Notes under the pieces: generated by a model
Databases searched by the model: none
The model's input: only the letters and a program-made list of their open reading frames with translations
Told to the model about the DNA's origin: nothing
Made by a program: the position numbers and the translations under genes
Shown here: positions 7,855 through 18,230 of the stretch, piece after piece
Numbering within the stretch: position 1 is the first letter of the stretch
How the letters are laid out: every line of letters begins with the position of its first letter
From: JANPPS01 sp965246925
GTDB lineage: Bacteria; Pseudomonadota; Alphaproteobacteria; Acetobacterales; Acetobacteraceae
Assembly (NCBI GenBank): GCA_965246925.1
Contig: OZ251994.1
Span: 4,037,115-4,101,114 of the forward strand
Reading direction: 5' to 3'
DNA length: 64,000 bases

Positions 7855-9243
7855 ATGAAGACACGAACCGGGCTGCTTCTAGGTGCGGCCTTCGCGGCGG
7901 GGGTATTGGTAGGGCCGGTGGCAAACTTCACGCATGCGCCGTTCGGCTTCGGCTGGCCCATCTCGGTCGCCCGTGCCCAGGACAACAACCGGGCCGAAAC
8001 GTATCGTTTGCTGACCCTGTTCGGTGACGTGTTCGAGCGCATCCGCGCCGAGTATGTGGAGCCGGTCAACGACCGTGAGCTGATCGAGAACGCCATCAAC
8101 GGCATGCTGACCGGCCTTGATCCGCATAGCAGCTATATGAATGTCAAGGCCTTCAAGGATATGCAGGTGCAGACCACCGGGCAGTTCGGGGGGCTCGGCA
8201 TCGAGGTGCAGAGCGAGAATGGCATCATCAAGGTGGTCTCACCGATCGACGGCACGCCCGCGTTCCGCGCCGGGATGCAGGCCGGTGACCTGATTACCTC
8301 GATCGATGGGCAGACGGTCCAGGGGCTCACCCTCAATGACGCGGTGGACAAGATGCGTGGCCCGCCCGGCAGCAGCATCCGCCTGACCGTAAAGCGGGAG
8401 GGCATCAACACGCCGGTCGAGGTCGCGATGCAGCGGGAGATCATTCGCATCGTCGTCGTCCGCTCGCGGCTGGAAGGCGACGTCGGCTATATCCGGCTGA
8501 GCAGCTTCAACGAGCAGACCGACCCGGAGATGCGCAAAGCCTATCAGGACTTGAAGCAGAAATCGGGCGGCACCCTACGCGGGCTGATCCTCGACCTGCG
8601 CAACAACCCTGGCGGCTTGCTCGATCAAGCCGTCTCGGTATCGAGTGACTTCTTGGGTGAGGGAGAGGTCGTGTCGACCCGGTCCCGCCACCCGGAAGAG
8701 AGCCAGCGCTTCAACTCCAAATCTGGCGATATGACCGGTGGGCTGCCGGTCGTCGTCCTGATCAACGGCGGATCCGCCTCCGCATCGGAGATCGTGGCCG
8801 GCGCGTTGCAGGATCATCACCGGGCCGTGCTGGTCGGCACGCGGAGTTTCGGCAAGGGTTCGGTCCAGACAGTCATGCCGCTACCCGGCAACGGGGCCAT
8901 GCGGCTCACCACGGCGCGTTATTATACGCCGTCCGGCCGCAGCATCCAGGGCCTGGGGATCACCCCGGATATCGAGGTCGCCGCGACCCGGACCGAGGCG
9001 CCGCGCTTCGGTCCCGAGCGGGAGGCGGACCTGAACCGCGCACTGCGGAACCAGGGCGGGACACCGCAGGCCGCTTCACCCCCGGCCCGGACAGATCTGC
9101 CGGCCGTCGCGCGGGACATCCCGAAGGTGCCGCCGGAAAACTTCCCCGCGCCTGACGCCGCTAAGCCGGAGACCGATTTCCAGCTGCAAGAGGGCCTGGT
9201 CGTGTTGCGCGGGATGGCGATGCAGCGCCGGGCGGCCCGCTGA
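7855..9243 (+). CDS. ctpA: Carboxyl-terminal processing protease (S41 family)
   Basis: A 462-residue serine protease of the cell envelope. The N-terminus is a signal peptide or anchor (LLLGAAFAAGVLVGPVANF). A PDZ domain at about 95-185 contains GGLGIEV and VSPIDGTPAFRAGMQAGD. The peptidase core has the Ser/Lys pair: S309 in NGGSASASEI and K334 with Q338 in FGKGSVQ. The C-terminal tail is proline-rich. It probably processes envelope proteins with the EnvC-like protein encoded just upstream. The next gene starts five bases after its stop. Confidence 0.95.
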   Translation: MKTRTGLLLGAAFAAGVLVGPVANFTHAPFGFGWPISVARAQDNNRAETYRLLTLFGDVFERIRAEYVEPVNDRELIENAINGMLTGLDPHSSYMNVKAFKDMQVQTTGQFGGLGIEVQSENGIIKVVSPIDGTPAFRAGMQAGDLITSIDGQTVQGLTLNDAVDKMRGPPGSSIRLTVKREGINTPVEVAMQREIIRIVVVRSRLEGDVGYIRLSSFNEQTDPEMRKAYQDLKQKSGGTLRGLILDLRNNPGGLLDQAVSVSSDFLGEGEVVSTRSRHPEESQRFNSKSGDMTGGLPVVVLINGGSASASEIVAGALQDHHRAVLVGTRSFGKGSVQTVMPLPGNGAMRLTTARYYTPSGRSIQGLGITPDIEVAATRTEAPRFGPEREADLNRALRNQGGTPQAASPPARTDLPAVARDIPKVPPENFPAPDAAKPETDFQLQEGLVVLRGMAMQRRAAR

Positions 9244-9248
9244 AGCGT

Positions 9249-10415
9249 GTGGCGGCGCGGAGCCGATTGAGCCCGCCCGGCAGGGCGCTGGCGTGGTTTT
9301 GGGCCGGTTTGCTGACGGTGGCTACAGCAGGCGCCGGGACGCTACAGGCCCTCGGCCCCTTGCCGCCGGCCGTGGTGGAGGATACCAGGGCGGCGCCTCC
9401 GGGCATCGACCGCTCCCTGTTGCCAACCCCGATGCCAGCCTGGGAGCAGCCAGCGGAGGCGATGGCCGTGCCGGCCCCGCAGTTGGTGGGTCCCGACGGG
9501 CCAACGGCGAACCAGGCCGTCCCGCCCCGCCCGGCCAATCAGCAACAACCGGCGATACCGTCCGAACCGGCTGCCGCCTGGGCCGATCCCTCGATTTCCG
9601 TCCCATTGCCAGCGTTGCTCGAAGCGTCTGCCGCTTTTCCTAAGCAGAACCTGCCCCGGATCGGCGCTGACGGAAGGTTACCACGGCGCGCTTACGCCCG
9701 CCCTGCGGCACCCCCTGACGGACGGCCCCGCATTGCCGTCATCCTCGCCGGTGTCGGGCAGTCGGAGGCGGATAGCCTTGACCTCATAGCCAAGCTGCCG
9801 GGCCCGGTGACCCTCGCCGTCTCACCCTATACCAGGGCCAGCGACGCCATTGTCGATGCGGCGCGGAGCAAGGGGCACGAGTTCTGGCTATCGGTCCCGA
9901 TGGAGCCGGAGCGGTCCGTCGATGACGCCGGGCCCCGCGCCCTGCTGCGAAGTGCCAGCCCCGATGAGAACCGCCTCAACTTAGAGTGGAGCCTGTCACG
10001 ATTCGACGGTTATGCCGGCGTCACCGGTGCGGCTGATAACGGCATGCGCGGCGAACGCTTCATGGCGCAAACCAGTTCGTTCAACCTCATGCTGGACGAG
10101 CTGGCCCGGCGCGGCCTGATGTTTGTCGATCCGCGGCCCGGCACCGTTCGCCTCAACCCCATCACGCCGCCACCGTCCATGCCGGTGCGCGCGGTAGATA
10201 TCGTGCTGGACGATCCACCGGCTCGCGCCGAGATCCAGGCCAAGATAGCCGCCGCCGAGCGCTATGCCCGGCTGACCGGCTCCGCCCTCGTGCTGGCCGG
10301 CCCGCCGCGCCCGGTTACGGTCGATTTCATCGCCACCTGGGCCCGGACCATGGAGGAGCGCGGCCTGTCCCTCGTTCCCGCCAGCGCTTTGGTCGAGCCG
10401 GCCCGGCATGAGTGA
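9249..10415 (+). CDS. Divergent polysaccharide deacetylase family protein (YibQ-like)
   Basis: A 388-residue envelope protein. GTG 9249 starts a short basic segment followed by one hydrophobic helix (ALAWFWAGLLTVATAG), then about 100 proline- and alanine-rich residues, then the domain at 155-385: RPRIAVILAGVGQSEAD, LPGPVTLAVSPYT, EFWLSVPMEPE, GVTGAADNGMRG and RRGLMFVDPRPG. This is the degenerate NodB-like barrel found next to ctpA and envC in many proteobacteria; an enzymatic activity is not established. It overlaps rppH by 8 bases, consistent with one operon. Confidence 0.88.
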   Translation: MAARSRLSPPGRALAWFWAGLLTVATAGAGTLQALGPLPPAVVEDTRAAPPGIDRSLLPTPMPAWEQPAEAMAVPAPQLVGPDGPTANQAVPPRPANQQQPAIPSEPAAAWADPSISVPLPALLEASAAFPKQNLPRIGADGRLPRRAYARPAAPPDGRPRIAVILAGVGQSEADSLDLIAKLPGPVTLAVSPYTRASDAIVDAARSKGHEFWLSVPMEPERSVDDAGPRALLRSASPDENRLNLEWSLSRFDGYAGVTGAADNGMRGERFMAQTSSFNLMLDELARRGLMFVDPRPGTVRLNPITPPPSMPVRAVDIVLDDPPARAEIQAKIAAAERYARLTGSALVLAGPPRPVTVDFIATWARTMEERGLSLVPASALVEPARHE

Positions 10416-10896
10416 GCTGCCCTACCGTCCCAACGTGGGAGCCGTATTGTTCAACCGGGACGGCCTCGTCCTCGTAGCCCGCCGCGCTGGCCTGCCGAAT
10501 GCCGAAGGTGCGCCGGGCGGCTGGCAGCTGCCGCAAGGAGGCATCGACGCTGGCGAGGACCCCAGGTCCGCCGTGTTACGGGAATTGCAGGAGGAGATCG
10601 GCACCGACGCGGCCGAGATCATCGGCGAGCATCCGGAGTGGCTTTACTATGACCTGCCGCCAGACCTGATCGGACGCGCACTCGGCGGCCGCTACCGCGG
10701 TCAACGCCAGCGCTGGTTCGCATTGCGCTTCGCCGGGCATGACGCCGAGATCCGCCTCGACCTCGACCCGCACCCGGAGTTCGACGCTTGGCGCTGGACC
10801 GAGTTAGCCGAATTGCCCGGCCTCGCCGTCCCGTTCAAAGCGCCAATTTACCGTGTGCTTGCCGAATCGTTCAGGCCGTTTGCCGTGCCGGGCTGA
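10408..10896 (+). CDS. rppH: RNA 5'-pyrophosphohydrolase (Nudix)
   Basis: Removes pyrophosphate from triphosphorylated RNA 5' ends and so starts RNase E-dependent decay; related enzymes hydrolyse dinucleoside polyphosphates. The 162-residue protein opens YRPNVGAVLFNRDG and has a full Nudix box at residues 44-66 (GGIDAGEDP, then RELQEEIGT). EWLYYDLP and RGQRQRWFALRF are typical of the RppH branch. It ends the gpmI-to-rppH run. Its 3' end overlaps the convergent mtnP gene by 26 bases. Confidence 0.93.
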   Translation: MSELPYRPNVGAVLFNRDGLVLVARRAGLPNAEGAPGGWQLPQGGIDAGEDPRSAVLRELQEEIGTDAAEIIGEHPEWLYYDLPPDLIGRALGGRYRGQRQRWFALRFAGHDAEIRLDLDPHPEFDAWRWTELAELPGLAVPFKAPIYRVLAESFRPFAVPG

Positions 10897-11767
10897 GCAC
10901 GCGGCCAGCCACTGCGCCGAGCTTGCTCAACAACGCCGGGTCGCGCTGCCCAGGCGCGGTGATCAACGCATGCGTCAGAGCCCGGTCACATCCCGCCGGG
11001 CACGACTCACGCTCAGCGCCGAGACCGGGCAGCACGGCCCGAACCAAAGCGCGCGCCCGGCCCGCATTATCCTGCATGGTGCGCACGACCTGATCCACTG
11101 TCACGGCGTCATGCCCGGCGCGCCAGCAATCATAGTCCGTCACCATCGCCACCGTCGCATAGCAAAGCTCCGCCTCCCGAGCGAGCTTGGCCTCCGGCAT
11201 GTTGGTCATCCCGATCACGCTACAGTCCCAACTCCGGTACAGCTCGCTCTCCGCCCGGGTCGAGAATTGTGGCCCCTCCATCACCAGGTAAGTGCCGCCC
11301 CGGTGCATCTCGAGCCCGAGACCCTGCCCGGCCGCCTGCAACGCATCGCCCAGCCGCGGGCAGACCGGGTCCGCCATCGACACGTGCGCCACGCACCCCG
11401 CGCCGAAGAAACTTTTTTCCCGCGCAAACGAGCGGTCGATGAATTGATCCACCAATACGAACGCGCCCGGCGCCAGCTCCTCCTTGAGGCTGCCCACGGC
11501 CGACAGTGACAGCACGTCCGTGACGCCAGACCGCTTCAGCGCGTCGATATTGGCCCGGTAGTTCACACCACTCGGCGGCAAAAGATGTCCCCGCCCGTGC
11601 CGCGGCAGGAATACGCAACGGACGCCATCCAGCTCACCAAAAAGCAACTGATCCGATGGTGTGCCCCAAGGCGTGTCGATCGTCCGCCACTCGGTCCGAG
11701 TCAGGCCCTCGATATCGTATAGCCCGGACCCACCAATAATGCCGATAACCGGTGTAATGCTTGGCAT
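10871..11767 (-). CDS. mtnP: S-methyl-5'-thioadenosine phosphorylase
   Basis: Cleaves methylthioadenosine, a by-product of polyamine synthesis, into adenine and methylthioribose 1-phosphate for methionine salvage. The 298-residue protein shows IGIIGGSGLYDIEGL at the start, the phosphate-binding FLPRHGRGH, LSLSAVGSL, YLVMEGPQFSTRAES and GMTNMPEAKLAREAELCY, the signature of this nucleoside phosphorylase family. It lies downstream of petC but is separated from it by a terminator-like hairpin, so it is probably transcribed on its own. Confidence 0.94.
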   Translation of the reverse strand: MPSITPVIGIIGGSGLYDIEGLTRTEWRTIDTPWGTPSDQLLFGELDGVRCVFLPRHGRGHLLPPSGVNYRANIDALKRSGVTDVLSLSAVGSLKEELAPGAFVLVDQFIDRSFAREKSFFGAGCVAHVSMADPVCPRLGDALQAAGQGLGLEMHRGGTYLVMEGPQFSTRAESELYRSWDCSVIGMTNMPEAKLAREAELCYATVAMVTDYDCWRAGHDAVTVDQVVRTMQDNAGRARALVRAVLPGLGAERESCPAGCDRALTHALITAPGQRDPALLSKLGAVAGRVLSPARQTA

Positions 11768-11786
11768 AAGCCCCTCAGAAACAGCA

Positions 11787-11812
11787 ACGCCGCGTGGCGG
11801 ACCACGCGGCGT
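11787..11812 (-). terminator. Terminator-like hairpin after petABC
   Basis: An 11-base-pair perfect stem (ACGCCGCGTGG at 11787-11797 against CCACGCGGCGT at 11802-11812) with a 4-base loop lies between the petC stop and the mtnP start. Read on the minus strand it is followed by TGCTGTTTCT, a weak T-rich run. This fits an intrinsic terminator for the bc1 operon. Confidence 0.7.
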
Positions 11813-11835
11813 CTAGCACGGCAAAGCTGGACGCG

Positions 11836-12597
11836 TCAGTGGTGCACGTCTTTCCAGATCTGCTTCTTCACGACATAGGTAAGGCCCGTCAGCATGACGA
11901 AGATGCTGACCCATTTGATCCCCATCCGCTTGCGGGTCTCCATCTCGGGCATCGACGCCCAAGTTAGAAACTGCACCACGTCGCGGGACATCTGATCGAC
12001 CGTCGCCGGCGTACCGTCCGCATAGGTTACTGCCCCGTCCCGTAGCGGCGCCGGCATCGCCAGCTGATGGCCGGGAAACCACTTATTGTAGTACTGGCCG
12101 TCTCCGACCTTTACTCCGGCCGGGGCGTCTTCATAGCCGTTCAGAAGATTGTAGACGTAGTTGGAGCCATCGTCGCGTGCCTTGATGATCAGCGACTGAT
12201 CCGGCGGCAGCGCGCCGCCATTGGCGGCCCGCGCTGCCTTGTCGTTCGGGAATGGCGACTTGAAGTGATCCGACGGCAGCGCCGGACGCTCGACCGGCTG
12301 CCCGCTATCGTCCGTGCCGCCCGAGATCTCCTTTGACGCCGCAATCGCCTTGACCTGCTCCTCATTGAGGCCGATGCCGGTCAGGTTGCGGTAATACATC
12401 TGCTTCATGCCATGGCAGTTGGAGCAGACTTCGTTATACACCTGATACCCACGCTGCATCGCGGCGCGGTCATAGGTGCCGAACGGTCCGTTGAAGCTCC
12501 AGGATTGCTGCGGCAGCTTCATTTCATCATGCTGCGCGAGCGCCGGCCCTGCCAACAGGAAGGCCAGCGCCGCACCAGCGATTACACCACGCATCAA
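11836..12597 (-). CDS. petC: Cytochrome c1 of the bc1 complex
   Basis: The heme c subunit of ubiquinol-cytochrome c reductase in the cytoplasmic membrane, passing electrons from the Rieske centre to soluble cytochrome c. After a signal peptide (GAALAFLLAGPALAQ) the heme site CSNCH lies at C58-H62; M181 in LAMPAPL is the likely sixth ligand; a C-terminal membrane helix (WVSIFVMLTGLTYVV) near 228-242 anchors it. Length is 253. Its start overlaps the petB stop by 4 bases. Confidence 0.97.
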   Translation of the reverse strand: MMRGVIAGAALAFLLAGPALAQHDEMKLPQQSWSFNGPFGTYDRAAMQRGYQVYNEVCSNCHGMKQMYYRNLTGIGLNEEQVKAIAASKEISGGTDDSGQPVERPALPSDHFKSPFPNDKAARAANGGALPPDQSLIIKARDDGSNYVYNLLNGYEDAPAGVKVGDGQYYNKWFPGHQLAMPAPLRDGAVTYADGTPATVDQMSRDVVQFLTWASMPEMETRKRMGIKWVSIFVMLTGLTYVVKKQIWKDVHH

Positions 12598-13880
12598 GGC
12601 TTCTCCATCGTCTTGGCCGTCGCACCGTGCGGCAGCGGACCCGCACCGCCACCCGGCGGAGCCCGGCTGATAACCGGCCGCGAGATGCTCTCCGGCAGCG
12701 GCAGTGGCTTTTCGAGCTTACCCAGGATCGGCAGGATCACCAGGAAGTGCAGGAAGTAATATGCCGTCGCCACGCGGCCAATCACGACGTAGATGCCTTC
12801 CGGAGGCATCTTGCCCACGTAGCCCAGCGCCAGGAAGCTCAGCACGAACACCCAGATCAGCTGCTTGTAGATCGGGCGGAACCGCGTGCTGCGGACCGGC
12901 GAGGTATCGAGCCAGGGCAGCACGAACAGCACCGCGATCGAGCTGAACATCAGGATCACGCCGCCCAGCTTGTCCGGAACCGACCGCAGGATGGCATAGA
13001 ACGGCAGGAAGTACCACTCCGGTACGATATGCGCCGGTGTCACAAGCGGGTTGGCCGGGATGTAGTTATCCGGCTCCCCCAGCATGTTGGGCGCGAAGAA
13101 CACGATCGCCGCGAATATCGCCAGGAACAGGCACACGCCGATGCTGTCCTTCGCAGTGTAATACGGATGGAACGGCAGCGTATCTTGCGGCGACTTCACA
13201 TCGATGCCGAGCGGGTTATTCGATCCCGTGATGTGCAGAGCGACGATGTGCAGGAACACGACACCGGTGATCATGAACGGCATCAGGTAGTGCAGGCTAA
13301 AGAACCGGTTGAGTGTCGGGTTATCGACGCTGAACCCACCCCACAGCCAGGTCACGATGGTATCGCCCACCAGCGGGATGGCCGAAAACAGGTTGGTGAT
13401 CACGGTAGCGCCCCAATAGGACATCTGCCCCCAAGGCAACACGTAGCCCATGAACGCAGTCGCCATCATCAGCAACAGGATGACCACGCCAAGCATGAAC
13501 AGCAGCTCACGCGGGGCTTTGTATGAACCGTAATAAAGCGCCCTAAAGATATGGATATAAACCACGACGAAGAACATCGAGGCGCCGTTCGCGTGCACAT
13601 AGCGCAGCAACCAGCCGTAGTTCACGTCCCGCATGATGCGCTCGACACTGTCGAACGCCATGGTCGCGTGCGCCGTATAGTTCATCGCCAAGAAAATACC
13701 GGTGGCGATCATGATCGCTAGGCTGATCATGGCCAAGGCGCCGAAGTTCCAGAAGTAGTTGAAGTTCTTGGGCGTCGGAAACGAGCCATATTCCTTCGAC
13801 ATCAGCGTAATGATCGGCAGGCGCGTGTCGATCCAGTTGACGACGGGATTCTGAAACTCTGATTTGTGCAGGCCGGCCAT
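12594..13880 (-). CDS. petB: Cytochrome b of the bc1 complex
   Basis: The membrane subunit that holds hemes bL and bH and both quinone sites. The 428-residue protein has eight hydrophobic helices. Visible landmarks are NYFWNFGALA, the heme region TAHATMAFDSVE with VHANGASMFF, GYVLPWGQMSYWGATVITN near the outer quinone site, and the PEWYFLPFYAILRS motif. The C-terminal tail is proline-rich and extends a little beyond mitochondrial-type length. It is the middle gene of petA-petB-petC, starting 15 bases after petA. Confidence 0.97.
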   Translation of the reverse strand: MAGLHKSEFQNPVVNWIDTRLPIITLMSKEYGSFPTPKNFNYFWNFGALAMISLAIMIATGIFLAMNYTAHATMAFDSVERIMRDVNYGWLLRYVHANGASMFFVVVYIHIFRALYYGSYKAPRELLFMLGVVILLLMMATAFMGYVLPWGQMSYWGATVITNLFSAIPLVGDTIVTWLWGGFSVDNPTLNRFFSLHYLMPFMITGVVFLHIVALHITGSNNPLGIDVKSPQDTLPFHPYYTAKDSIGVCLFLAIFAAIVFFAPNMLGEPDNYIPANPLVTPAHIVPEWYFLPFYAILRSVPDKLGGVILMFSSIAVLFVLPWLDTSPVRSTRFRPIYKQLIWVFVLSFLALGYVGKMPPEGIYVVIGRVATAYYFLHFLVILPILGKLEKPLPLPESISRPVISRAPPGGGAGPLPHGATAKTMEKP

Positions 13881-13894
13881 CGTTATGCTCCTTC

Positions 13895-14449
13895 TCAGCC
13901 GATCTTGATCTTGGTGTCGGACAGGAACGCGTAAGCCGGTATGGGCAGGTTGGCCGGGGCCGGCCCCTTCCGCACGCGTCCCGAAACGTCATACTGGCTG
14001 CCATGGCACGGGCAGAGCCATCCACCATAGTCACCCCGGGTGTCCGTAGGCTTATTGCCCAGCGGGATGCAGCCCAGATGCGTGCAGATTCCGACCGCCA
14101 CCAGCCATTGCTCGTGACCAGTCTTGACCCGGTCGGCATCCTTAGCCGGCTCGATCATCTGGTTGGGTTGCACGGCCTGTGCCGCTTTGATTTCCTCGGC
14201 GGTCCGGTGCCGGATGAACACCGGCTTCCCACGCCAAACGACAGTGATCCCCTGCCCTTCCACAACCGGTCCAATATCGACCTCGATGCTCGACAGCGCC
14301 AGCGTATCAGCCGCTGGGTTCATGCTGTTGACGAAAGGCCAGGCCAGCGAACCGACGGCAAGTGCCGCGCTCGCTCCGGTCATCAACAGCAGGAAATCCC
14401 GCTTCCCGGCCTCGGCCGGCGCATGGTCGGCGGTGATGGTGTCAGCCAT
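13895..14449 (-). CDS. petA: Rieske iron-sulfur subunit of the bc1 complex
   Basis: Carries the 2Fe-2S cluster that takes the first electron from ubiquinol. The 184-residue protein has KRDFLLLMTGASAALAVGS near the N-terminus, a likely Tat-type signal that stays as the anchor, and both cluster motifs: CTHLGC (C122, H124, C127) and CPCHGS (C146, C148, H149), followed by GRVRKGPAP. It is the first gene of the operon; the 87 bases to the divergent hemF region must carry its promoter. Confidence 0.97.
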   Translation of the reverse strand: MADTITADHAPAEAGKRDFLLLMTGASAALAVGSLAWPFVNSMNPAADTLALSSIEVDIGPVVEGQGITVVWRGKPVFIRHRTAEEIKAAQAVQPNQMIEPAKDADRVKTGHEQWLVAVGICTHLGCIPLGNKPTDTRGDYGGWLCPCHGSQYDVSGRVRKGPAPANLPIPAYAFLSDTKIKIG

Positions 14450-14568
14450 GTCGTCCCTCTACTTTCGGCACTCTCAACCCGCCACACCCCATACGGGGCA
14501 ACGATGACCCCTGCAACATATCACGGATCGCCGCTATGTTCACCGGCAAGACATTGGAAGGCTTCACA

Positions 14569-15456
14569 ATGCCGCAAGGGCAGCAAACGATCCCGGCACA
14601 ACCGGACTACACGACGCTGAAACCAGCCGCCCGCGCCTGGTTCGAAAGCTTGCGGGACCAACTCTGCGCCACGTTCGAGGCCATCGAAACCGAGGGCGGC
14701 GGCACCGGACGGTTCGTACGCGACCCTTGGTCCCGCCCGCAAGAGGACGGTTCCGAGGGCGGTGGCGGCGTGATCAGCCTCATGCGCGGAAAAGTGTTCG
14801 AAAAAGTAGGCGTGAACGTCTCGACCGTCTGGGGGGAGTTCAGTCCGGAGTTCCGCACTACCATCCCCGGCGCAGCCGAGGATCCGCGCTTCTGGGCGTC
14901 CGGCATCAGCGTGGTCGCGCATCTGCAAAGCCCCCGAGTCCCGGCCGCCCACTTCAACACCCGCATGCTCGTCACCACGCGCGGCTGGTTCGGCGGTGGC
15001 GGAGACCTCACGCCCATGTGGCTCGATGCGCCCGAGGCCATCGAGGACGCGGCCGTCTTCCACCAAGGCTTCCGCACCGCCTGCGACGCGCATGATCCCG
15101 CCTACTATCCCAAATTCAAAGCCTGGTGCGACGAATACTTCTTCCTGCCGCACCGGAACGAGCCGCGCGGGGCCGGTGGTATTTTCTACGATCACCTCAA
15201 CTCCGGTGACCCGGCGTCCGACTTCGCTTTCACTCAGGACGTGGGCCGCGCCTTTCTCGGCGCTTATCCGGCGATCATCCGACGCCGCATGGCCGAGCCT
15301 TGGACGGAGGCCGAGCGCGACCATCAACTGCTACGCCGCGGACGCTACGTAGAATTCAATCTTTTACACGACCGCGGAACATTATTTGGCCTCAAAACTG
15401 GAGGAAACGTCGAAGCCATCCTGATGAGCCTTCCCCCGGAAGTTCGTTGGGCCTAG
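14569..15456 (+). CDS. hemF: Oxygen-dependent coproporphyrinogen III oxidase
   Basis: Oxidatively decarboxylates coproporphyrinogen III to protoporphyrinogen IX in heme synthesis, using O2. Conserved blocks include GGGVISLMRGKVFEKVGVN, FNTRMLVTT, WFGGGGDLTP, RGAGGIFYDHLNSGD and EFNLLHDRGTLFGL. I chose ATG 14569 because GGAAGG lies 7 bases before it and it gives 295 residues; an in-frame ATG at 14536 would add 11 residues without a good ribosome binding site. It is divergent to the bc1 operon, a sensible neighbour since both serve aerobic respiration. Confidence 0.95.
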   Translation: MPQGQQTIPAQPDYTTLKPAARAWFESLRDQLCATFEAIETEGGGTGRFVRDPWSRPQEDGSEGGGGVISLMRGKVFEKVGVNVSTVWGEFSPEFRTTIPGAAEDPRFWASGISVVAHLQSPRVPAAHFNTRMLVTTRGWFGGGGDLTPMWLDAPEAIEDAAVFHQGFRTACDAHDPAYYPKFKAWCDEYFFLPHRNEPRGAGGIFYDHLNSGDPASDFAFTQDVGRAFLGAYPAIIRRRMAEPWTEAERDHQLLRRGRYVEFNLLHDRGTLFGLKTGGNVEAILMSLPPEVRWA

Positions 15457-15500
15457 CCACCGTGGCGCCGGATGCGCCGTTCCGGAACCAGAGGACCACC

Positions 15501-16037
15501 ATGCTGCAGCGCCTCCGCCTTGCCGCCCTCGCCGTGGCAATTGCCTTCCCCGCTCTCGCGCAAACCGCCGCGACGCCCACGCCCGGTGCGGTTAAACCCA
15601 CAATGCCCGGCATCGCCCGCCCCGTCGCGCCCGTCGCGCCCACGGCTGCCAAGCCCGCCATGCCCGCCCCTGCCGCCGCGACGGGCCGCGTGGACATCAA
15701 TAGTGCAACGCTGGAACAGCTCGACACGCTGAACGGCGTCGGCGAGGCCCGCGCCAAGAAGATCGTCGCCGGGCGCCCGTATAACAGCCTCGATGAGCTC
15801 GTGACCAAGAAGGTGCTGACCAAGTCCGTGCTGGACGGCGCCAAGGACCGCATGGCGCTGGCCAACATCAACACCAGCTCCGCCGCCGAACTCGCCCGCA
15901 CCCTGCCCGGCATCGGCGACGTGCGCGCCGCCAAGATCGTCGCCGGCCGCCCCTACGCCAATGCCGCCGATCTGGTCACCAAGAGCGTCCTCACCCAACC
16001 GCAGCTGGACGCCATAGCCGGCCTGATCTCCAACTGA
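15501..16037 (+). CDS. Secreted ComEA-like helix-hairpin-helix protein
   Basis: A 178-residue protein with a signal peptide (LRLAALAVAIAFPALAQ), a proline- and alanine-rich spacer to about 65, then two helix-hairpin-helix repeats: VDINSATLEQLDTLNGVG and INTSSAAELARTLPGIG, each followed by KIVAGRPY. The repeats resemble ComEA, which binds incoming DNA in the periplasm during transformation, but such proteins are widespread and no other competence gene is in the window. The start at 15501 is set by the signal peptide; open frame further upstream is a shadow of hemF. Confidence 0.85.
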   Translation: MLQRLRLAALAVAIAFPALAQTAATPTPGAVKPTMPGIARPVAPVAPTAAKPAMPAPAAATGRVDINSATLEQLDTLNGVGEARAKKIVAGRPYNSLDELVTKKVLTKSVLDGAKDRMALANINTSSAAELARTLPGIGDVRAAKIVAGRPYANAADLVTKSVLTQPQLDAIAGLISN

Positions 16038-16055
16038 CGCCCAAGGGCGGGCCGG

Positions 16056-17366
<1,311 letters not shown>

Positions 17367-17424
17367 GGGCGTAGCCGTCCCGCGCCGCCTGTGTCAAAGC
17401 GGGGCAAACGGAAGGGAACCGCCG

Positions 17425-18075
17425 ATGACCCCCACCCTGCTGCTGGACCTCGACGGCACGCTGGTCGATACGCTGCCGGACCTGCTGGCGAGCCTGAATC
17501 GCGTGCTGAACCCGGCGCAGCCCTACACCGCGGCGGAAACCCGCACGTGGATCGGTGACGGCGCGGGCGTGCTGATGCGCCGCGCCATGGCCGCGCGGGG
17601 CCAGACCGCGACGGAGGCCGACATGGCCGCCATGGTCGCCGACTATATGGCGCACGTGGCCGACCACTCCGTCCCTTTTCCGGGCGCCGTCGCCGCCATG
17701 GACCAGATGATCGCTGCAGGCTGGCGCCTGGCGGTCTGCACCAACAAGCCCGAAGCGGCCTCCCGCCTGCTGCTGTCGCAACTCGGCTTGCTCGACCGTT
17801 TAGCGGCGGTGGGCGGCGGTGACAGCTTCCCCGTCCGCAAGCCCGACCCGGCACACCTGCTGGCCACCCTGGCGGCGGCTGGCGGTGACGCGGAGCGGGC
17901 GATCATGGTGGGCGATCATCAAAACGACGTTCTAGCCGCAGCCGGCGCCAGAATTCCCTGCATCTTTGCCGTGTGGGGCTACGGCGACGACCCTGCAGGC
18001 GCAGCGGCCACAGCGCTCTCCTTTCCCGAACTGCCTGAATTAGCCACTAGAATCCTAACTCGCGGACCTGGCTAA
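17425..18075 (+). CDS. gph: HAD-family phosphoglycolate phosphatase
   Basis: A 216-residue HAD phosphatase, most like phosphoglycolate phosphatase, which clears 2-phosphoglycolate formed during DNA repair or photorespiration. The nucleophile motif is DLDGTLVDTLPD, motif II is VCTNKPE, motif III has FPVRKPDP and motif IV is MVGDHQNDVLAA. ATG 17425 is preceded by GGAAGGGA. Exact substrate is inferred from overall similarity only. Confidence 0.85.
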   Translation: MTPTLLLDLDGTLVDTLPDLLASLNRVLNPAQPYTAAETRTWIGDGAGVLMRRAMAARGQTATEADMAAMVADYMAHVADHSVPFPGAVAAMDQMIAAGWRLAVCTNKPEAASRLLLSQLGLLDRLAAVGGGDSFPVRKPDPAHLLATLAAAGGDAERAIMVGDHQNDVLAAAGARIPCIFAVWGYGDDPAGAAATALSFPELPELATRILTRGPG

Positions 18076-18230
18076 ATCTCTCGCCCAGACCCAGCACCCC
18101 GCTTTTCTATATTTGGGGCTCAGCCCGGCCAGGAATGCGTAGAAGTCATGAAATGTTTCGACGCCAGAATTAGCTAGACAGCGCTAACAATTGCTTAATA
18201 CAATTCTCAAAACTGAGAAAGTCCGTAACC